From positions 62,001 through 126,000 of the forward strand of contig JADGJC010000018.1 of the NCBI GenBank assembly GCA_027596075.1: 64,000 nt of DNA. The letters are read 5' to 3'. A program made the position numbers and the translations under genes. Under the pieces are notes generated by a model. It searched no databases and was not told the DNA's origin. It saw nothing but the letters and a program-made list of their open reading frames with translations. Shown here one piece after another: positions 58,884 to 64,000 of the stretch; the first letter of the stretch is position 1, and each line of letters starts with the position of its first letter. Source of the stretch: Rhizophlyctis rosea. Its lineage: Eukaryota > Chytridiomycota > Chytridiomycetes > Rhizophlyctidales > Rhizophlyctidaceae.

Positions 58884-59962
58884 GAGAACCACCTCCCCGC
58901 AGTAGCCACTTACGAAACCAATGTCCGTGCAGGGCCATGCGCCAATGGAACAGCTTAAGCAGCCATGAAAATCCATCGGAACTGATGCTCGCACTGGTGG
59001 GTGTCTGTTGTTCGCGTGGTTTGACACTCTAATTTCCAATGTGGAGGAGACTGATTGGATGAGTAACATGCCAGGCGGTGTAGTGAAGAAGTATGCAGAG
59101 CCGGGAACGCAGCCGTATCAACGAAGACTACCATCGAATCCTGTACTCTGCGAGTTGTAACAGTCGAAACCTAGTGATGAATACGAAACATTCGGGTCAA
59201 TAAAGCTGATAATACAAGTCATGACACAAGTGGGTCGCTAATTCAGCACCCTCAGAAACCGTTAATCGACCTTTACCCATTAACAGCGATCGAATTCCTA
59301 CCGCACCAACACCAGACTTCTACCCAGGGAAAACGTGTCCCGAAAGACCCGTTACCAACCAGTTGAAAGTCTAGCACGAACGGAACGGAGAAGAACCATG
59401 TAACCACTGTCCCACCAAGTGCACTACCCAGACCCCGCAGAACCCGGAAAACCCTTGTCCCACAGAGTGATGAGCAGGCGGTCCCAGCAGCGGATGTTCG
59501 GAGAATGGATATAACTTTGCAATCATTGGGGAGTCTACATATGTCCGCGACTTGCAAAACCTTGCTCACCTTGTTATGAACCTTCAACCGATTTTGGGGA
59601 TTGACATCTTCGGAAGATGAGGTTGGAGCAAAACGAAGAAGGATGGTGTGGCGAAAGAGGACTGCTTTTCTTCGACCACATTCCCCAGCCGCCGCCAATC
59701 GTTGGCGTGGCTTGGACGGGCTTCTATGTTACGTAAAGTGGTCACATGGCTCACGCGTGACGCGTTGCAGGGGACCCTCCCATGGCCTGTGAAGTTTGAA
59801 CCCATTCAAGCAATTCACTTCCTTCTAAAAATTCTAAAAATGCAAGCAGTGTTGCAGCTTGCCCCGCTGACAGCACACAACAACAACCTCATACTTTCTT
59901 CACACCATACCCAGCCATAGCACGGCTCACGCTCGCCAATCTCATTTGGCTGCGACTACGAT

Positions 59963-61003
59963 ATGCCCGCAGCAGTATCGGAAATGTTGCTGCTCCTCCC
60001 TCGCACCACTGGCGAGCAACCGATCGTATCTTTGCACAGATGTCGACGGCGGCTAATCACCCTCTTCCTGCCCATCCCGGTTATCCTTATTCTTCTCGCT
60101 GTCACTCATTACCTTCCCACCAGCCCACCCAGCTACGCGTTCTCTTTATCCCCAATACCACTCAGAAACTACTCCTATCTCGAACTTTACCCATTCCCAC
60201 CGCCGTATGTCCCCGCGAACAATTCCCAAGGTGTTCCAAGCGCTGACATACCAGTTTTGCAAGTTGTATTGCCTGGACAAGTAAACAGGCATCAACCTTG
60301 TATCGTTGCGCCTGGAGGGGGGTATTGGTACCTGGAAAGCCGTGAAGGTCTACCAATTGCAGAATGGCTCGCAAGGCGAGGGATAACGGCGTTCGTTTTA
60401 CGCTATCGACTGGGACCCAAGTTCACCCATCCGACGCAGTTACATGACATCTTGCGCGCAATACGCTTCATCTCCTACCATGCCGAATCATGGGGTCTTG
60501 ACAAGGGGGCGCTTTGCTTGATAGGGTTTAGCGCAGGTGGACATTTGACCACTATGGTCGCTACGTATCCGGCCACTGCAAACGGAACGTCGTCGTACCC
60601 GGTGCTGCCTGATTACAGCCCGGACATAATTGACGCATTACCTTATCCCATTGCCCACACAATGCACATATACCCCGTCACCGACCTCGTAACAACCTAT
60701 TCACCAATCTCGGCCTTCCTCGGACACAACTCTGCGCCATCCCCTTCCCTTCTTACATCCCTCTCTCCTGCTCTGCACGTAACAAACTCCACCCCACCCG
60801 CATTTTTGTGTCACGGTGAGCAAGATGATCTGGTGCCAGTCAGCAACAGTGAGGAATACACTTCAGCGTTGGAGGTAGTTGGAAAGAACACTTTTTTGGT
60901 GAAGGCGAATGGATACGGTCATGGATTTGGATTACAACCATTTTGGCAGGGATGGGCAGAATGGTGGTTGAGTGAAGGGCATAAGGTGGAGAAGGATGGA
61001 TGA
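59963..61003 (+). CDS. Membrane-anchored alpha/beta hydrolase (acetyl-esterase/BD-FAE-like)
   Basis: A single exon encodes 346 residues starting MPAAVSEMLLLLPRTTGEQP. A signal-anchor segment, LITLFLPIPVILILLAVTHY, lies at about residues 31-50, so the catalytic part is likely lumenal or secreted. The catalytic fold has an oxyanion motif (CIVAPGGGYWYLESREGLPI), the nucleophile elbow LCLIGFSAGGHLTTMVATYP, an Asp region PPAFLCHGEQDDLVPVSNSE, and the His in ANGYGHGFGLQPFW. The family contains polysaccharide acetylesterases and feruloyl esterases of bacteria and fungi. Possible N-glycosylation sequons (NYS, NNS, NGT, NST) fit a secretory location. The absence of introns is unusual for this window and may mean recent or horizontal origin, which is inference only. 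Confidence 0.85.
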   Translation: MPAAVSEMLLLLPRTTGEQPIVSLHRCRRRLITLFLPIPVILILLAVTHYLPTSPPSYAFSLSPIPLRNYSYLELYPFPPPYVPANNSQGVPSADIPVLQVVLPGQVNRHQPCIVAPGGGYWYLESREGLPIAEWLARRGITAFVLRYRLGPKFTHPTQLHDILRAIRFISYHAESWGLDKGALCLIGFSAGGHLTTMVATYPATANGTSSYPVLPDYSPDIIDALPYPIAHTMHIYPVTDLVTTYSPISAFLGHNSAPSPSLLTSLSPALHVTNSTPPAFLCHGEQDDLVPVSNSEEYTSALEVVGKNTFLVKANGYGHGFGLQPFWQGWAEWWLSEGHKVEKDG

Positions 61004-61077
61004 GGAGAATGAAAGTGGGAAATTCCCCTGCACAAGTTTCATGGATCTATGATTCCGGTTTTGTTCTATTGATCGCC

Positions 61078-61085
61078 TGTACATA
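61078..61085 (+). promoter_or_regulatory. TGTANATA 3'-flank octamer of the membrane-anchored hydrolase
   Basis: TGTACATA lies 75 nt after the stop and belongs to the recurrent octamer set. Confidence 0.45.
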
Positions 61086-61325
61086 TTGGCCGCAGTCAAG
61101 TGAAATATATCCGATGTCAGTTTACGACAGACTACAGAGTCCCTGCTCATCGCCGCAGTGCTTGACAAAACACTGTTCTTCTGTTCTTTCCATTCCCCAC
61201 AATCCACCATCTTCAAAGAGGGTCACCTGCGCACGTAGCTTTTCCTCTCGGAGCATCACAAATGAGCATGGTTGATAGTCGCTGCATCTTAGCAATGTTC
61301 TTCTATTTTTAGGGAAGTCACTCTC

Positions 61326-61333
61326 TATGTACA
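61326..61333 (-). promoter_or_regulatory. TGTANATA 3'-flank octamer of the mitochondrial carrier
   Basis: The plus strand reads TATGTACA, giving TGTACATA on the coding strand of the carrier, 175 nt after its stop. Confidence 0.4.
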
Positions 61334-61507
61334 AAGAAATGGGCGCCAATTTGTCGAGAAAGATGGTGGAGCAGGAAGACTTAATCGGTCGCGGAGTTTA
61401 ATGCAAAACATCCTGCTTGTTTTTGAGTGACGGAGAAAGTGAGAGATGCCGGCATCTGAACTTCTAATGTCCGTGGGTGTAAAAAGGATTGAAAAGGCCA
61501 GTGTTGA

Positions 61508-63078
61508 TCATGCTGAAGAAGTTCCATTGTCTCTCCAAAGTTGTTCGAGATGTTTTGATAGGAACTCATAAGTTGCAAACTGGAGGATGACAAGCGATCA
61601 AACTAAGTATGTGGGATATTTCAAGTCAAAAACGTAAGGTATCACTCACCTGAATTGCACCACCTGGAGCAATCCGCAAAACGCGATAGAAAGATCCGCG
61701 GAAGAACGACGTAAAGCCTTCATTCTTAGCCATTGACTTGATGCAATCTGGCATTCCGGTGAGATATCCAATGGCGTGAGCGTACTGCCGCAGGTTGCCC
61801 CAGCGACTTACCCCATGTACTTTTGTATGGCACATGTTGATCCTGCATTCGTGTCTTCACAACTAAGAACAAATGTCAACTTTGTAGCGTATGACCTGTG
61901 TCCGTTGTGCGTTCCACCTCACCATCAGGAGGGGAATTCAATATTCCGACCACGACGTTCGAGCCACCTGAAGATTGTGCAATGAGATATCTGTCGAATG
62001 TTGTATAAGTCCATGCTCGTCCTTACCACCAGCAATCATGTGTTGCCATGGAGCCAAGGAATCGGTCGAGCCATTCCCAGCCATCAGTGACTTCAACTCA
62101 TTGTAACATGTAAACTTTAGCACCAAACCCCATGCCTGCATATCTGGGATTAGTTGCACCATCACCCAAATCTCGCATACGAGCCGACCTGCCGGGCTGC
62201 CGTAGCACCCAGTCCGTTCCTACAAACCCATGGTGAGAGGGGAAAATACAAGAAGCACGGACGGGGATGGAATCCAACCATAGCGCAAACAACCCTTCAC
62301 TCCGCACAATCTCCCTGACGGTGGCCCACTGACTATAGTACTTCAATCCCGTCCGTCCAACCTCAGTCTGCTGTCGAATTTTGATGAGTTCAAGCGGAGT
62401 TACCAGAGCAACGGCTTGAACCATGCCCGTGCACGCGCTGAAATAGTCTGTGTGAGAAATCGCCTTCACGTGGCGTAACGACGGGTGGCGAACCCTGCAA
62501 ATGCTGATGCGGTCTTAGGGGGGATGTATTTGTTTTCCATTTTTTGAAACATTGGAAGGAATGCCGACAGTCCCCAATACTGGAGAGATACACGCGGTAC
62601 CGCTATCCTGTTTTGACTTATGAGAAATATTGCATCAGTGCACACCTCAGACGCCGACCATCTCACCATAGCACAGGGACAATCCCTTTGTACAATCCCT
62701 TGAGTCCCTCTGCTTGCAAGATGGTTTGGAAGGATTTTATTACGGAAGAGTTTTGGTATTGCGACGCGAGGCGCACAGACTGAACTCTTAACCGCAGGTC
62801 AAAATGTTGCCCAAAACTTTATTTCTCGACCCGACATATACCTGGTTTTCAACACGTCCAGGGGCTATGGGTAGTACCGGCAAGTCAGCAAAGGAGTCAG
62901 CGTTCGGTGAACGTTGAGAGCGGCACGTGGGAGTGCTAGATCACCTGCATGCAAAGAGCTTCAACGACGCCTAAATGAGATCGTTAGGGCGGCAACTTGT
63001 GCAAAGAAGTTGTTCATACATACCTGCTCCTGTGCCCGCCAGCGTACTCAGGTAGACGTTCTTCTTTTGCGGCGCCAT
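61508..63078 (-). CDS. Mitochondrial carrier, succinate/fumarate (Sfc1/Acr1)-like
   Basis: This six-TM inner-membrane carrier has three SLC25 repeats, each with its signature after splicing: PLDVLKTR in repeat 1, TPLELIKIRQQ in repeat 2 and PPDVVRTRMQDQ in repeat 3. The start at 63078 gives MAPQKKNVYLSTLAGTGAG, joined to VVEALCMQ and then the first signature. Other landmarks are FQTILQAEGLKGLYKGIVPV, GLGATAARQ joined to AWGLVLKFTCYNELKSLM, and FFRGSFYRVLRIAPGGAIQ joined to FATYEFLSKHLEQLW, ending at 61508. The EALC, TAARQ and APGxA-YEF patterns resemble Sfc1 more than other carriers. About eight introns are present; the donor GTCGGCTC near 62195 is weak and that join is inferred. Transport specificity is not proven. 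Confidence 0.8.
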
Positions 63079-63281
63079 TACGTGTAAAAATCAGGGTGGG
63101 ACGGAGAACTTGAGAAACAGATGGAGAGGGAAGGGGTTGGAGAACTTGGAGACAACAGACCAGACATCGCCTGCGCCACACATGTAAACAAACATGGACC
63201 TGCCTCGAAAATAGATTTCACTTGCTTCGAGGTTTCAATCCCATTGCGCACTCATAATTCACCCATAGCAAAGATCACAAT

Positions 63282-64000
63282 GCTCAGCCCGCTGCGCACA
63301 AGCCTTATTCACTCTCACCGCATCACCACACAGCTACCAGTCGCCCTCCTCGCTCACCGGTCAGCCCGCTTCATAACAATAGGAAGAATAGACCCTTCAC
63401 CCGCAGAAAGTGGAAAAGCTGACCCAAACGCCGAGACAAACGCAGCCGCTGCCGCAGAAGCAGCAGCAAAGGCGAAATCGGCACGAAGACGGGCACGGGC
63501 ACGGGAGCATGGATTGCTAGGATGGGATGACCTTACATTTGGGGAAAAATGTATGTGTAGGGACTTTCAGCAAAACTTCGTTAGCTAAACTAACAATGCC
63601 TCCCATTACAAAAGTCACACATGGGTTGAAGACCGTCGGATACACAGGCTTCGTACTGCTAGGCTTAGGCGTAATTGGTGCCGCAATATACTACGTGAGC
63701 CTTGAGCTCATATCGGATACGACGGCTTGGCGGATCCACGATGAATCCTTAGAAAAAGTATTAAACTCGGAGGCTGTACAACGGGCGGTGGGCATACCAA
63801 TAACAACTCATGGAGAGGACGGTAGGGGTGCGAGGAAGGGGAAAGTACTGAAGTGAGTGTTGGACCGTCACGATTTGGGTTCAATCTTTCCCGAAAGAAG
63901 TACCCTTCAGGTGCTAAATGTCCCAATGAAGCCATTATATAGGAGAGGATGACGGGAAGCGGATCCTCACAATGCGATATTTCATAGAAGGACCGAGAGA
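63282..64000 (+). CDS. TIM21: TIM23-complex subunit Tim21 (5' part; runs off the window)
   Basis: Tim21 links the TOM and TIM23 translocases and respiratory complexes in the mitochondrial inner membrane. Exon 1 starts MLSPLRTSLIHSHRITTQLP, a basic presequence, followed by an Ala/Lys/Arg-rich stretch. A GT-AG intron (donor GTATGTGTAG, acceptor CAAAAG) joins FGEK to FTHGLKTVGYTGFVLLGLGV, the single membrane segment. The intermembrane-space domain begins YYVSLELISDTTAWRIHDES. A second intron (donor GTGAGTGTT, acceptor AATGAAG) joins VLN to HYIGEDDGKRILTMRYFIEG, which matches the Tim21 beta-sheet core. The gene is cut at the window end. It is head-to-head with the mitochondrial carrier (204 bp between starts). 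Confidence 0.88.

Larger units (their letters stand above)
58280..59962. other. Gene-poor region with foldback repeats
   Basis: This 1.7-kb stretch has no convincing gene. It holds a TGTANATA octamer next to CPSF4 and two tandem foldback units (58583-58707 and 58761-58883). A 141-codon minus-strand frame at 59273-59698 lacks family features. Confidence 0.5.
61004..61507. other. Convergent 3' region hydrolase / mitochondrial carrier
   Basis: About 500 bp between two converging stops. It carries one TGTANATA octamer for each gene, on opposite strands, and nothing else recognised. Confidence 0.5.

Noticed and set aside
59273..59698. 141-codon minus-strand open frame starting MAAAGECG
   Set aside because: No recognisable domain, Cys/Trp-rich chance-like composition, and a strong splice donor inside; support is too weak to call a gene.

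Overview
The window is nuclear DNA of a zoosporic (flagellated) fungus, most likely a chytrid. Nearly every gene is split by short GT-AG introns of about 50-100 nt. The protein set is fungal and eukaryotic: Pol III subunit, Elongator, CHMP7, Rad53/Chk2-type kinase, Mdm35, Tim21 and an Sfc1-type carrier. Two axonemal genes (CFAP46 and enkurin) point to a lineage that still builds a motile flagellum. Genus and species cannot be told from the sequence alone. Exons were joined by eye from reading-frame continuity, splice motifs and family resemblance; no search was run.

Layout. 0-5.4 kb: RNA polymerase III subunit RPC3 and the Elongator catalytic subunit ELP3. 5.6-14.1 kb: the very large TPR-type protein CFAP46 (+) and enkurin (-), convergent with overlapping 3' ends. 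14.5-19.8 kb: mitochondrial prolyl-tRNA synthetase and a ZFAND4-like ubiquitin-like/AN1 zinc-finger protein. 20.4-24.9 kb: an orphan four-TM protein, a small alpha/beta hydrolase, phosphopantetheine adenylyltransferase (CoA synthesis) and ELOF1. 25.2-31.1 kb: CHMP7 and two uncharacterised genes. 31.5-35.8 kb: a permuted-papain plus DM9-repeat protein and a hormone-sensitive-lipase-type hydrolase. 37.2-40.9 kb: a checkpoint kinase with three FHA domains. 42.4-48.9 kb: a disordered KEN/D-box protein, Mdm35/TRIAP1, a PH-domain protein and a UBL-RBR ubiquitin ligase. 49.1-54.8 kb: TCERG1 (WW/FF) and an MFS sugar transporter with a long tail. 55.4-58.3 kb: TAF7 (with a 10-N assembly gap) and CPSF4/Yth1. 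58.3-64 kb: a gene-poor stretch with two tandem foldback repeats, a membrane-anchored esterase, an Sfc1-like mitochondrial carrier and the 5' part of TIM21.

Functional themes. Several genes serve RNA synthesis and processing (RPC3, ELP3, ELOF1, TAF7, TCERG1, CPSF4), several serve mitochondria (PARS2, MDM35, SFC1-like, TIM21), and two serve the flagellum. There is no operon logic; the genes are mostly housekeeping and often arranged as divergent pairs with 200-500 bp shared promoters.

The most unusual signals are: (1) an octamer TGTANATA recurring shortly downstream of stop codons in nine genes, a candidate Pumilio-type or poly(A)-site element; (2) a tandem pair of about 125-nt foldback repeats at 58.6-58.9 kb; (3) a Chk2/Rad53-type kinase with three FHA domains; (4) a cysteine-peptidase-fold/DM9 fusion; (5) a securin-like APC/C-degron protein; and (6) three places where good coding sequence is interrupted by a stop or frameshift that no ordinary intron explains.
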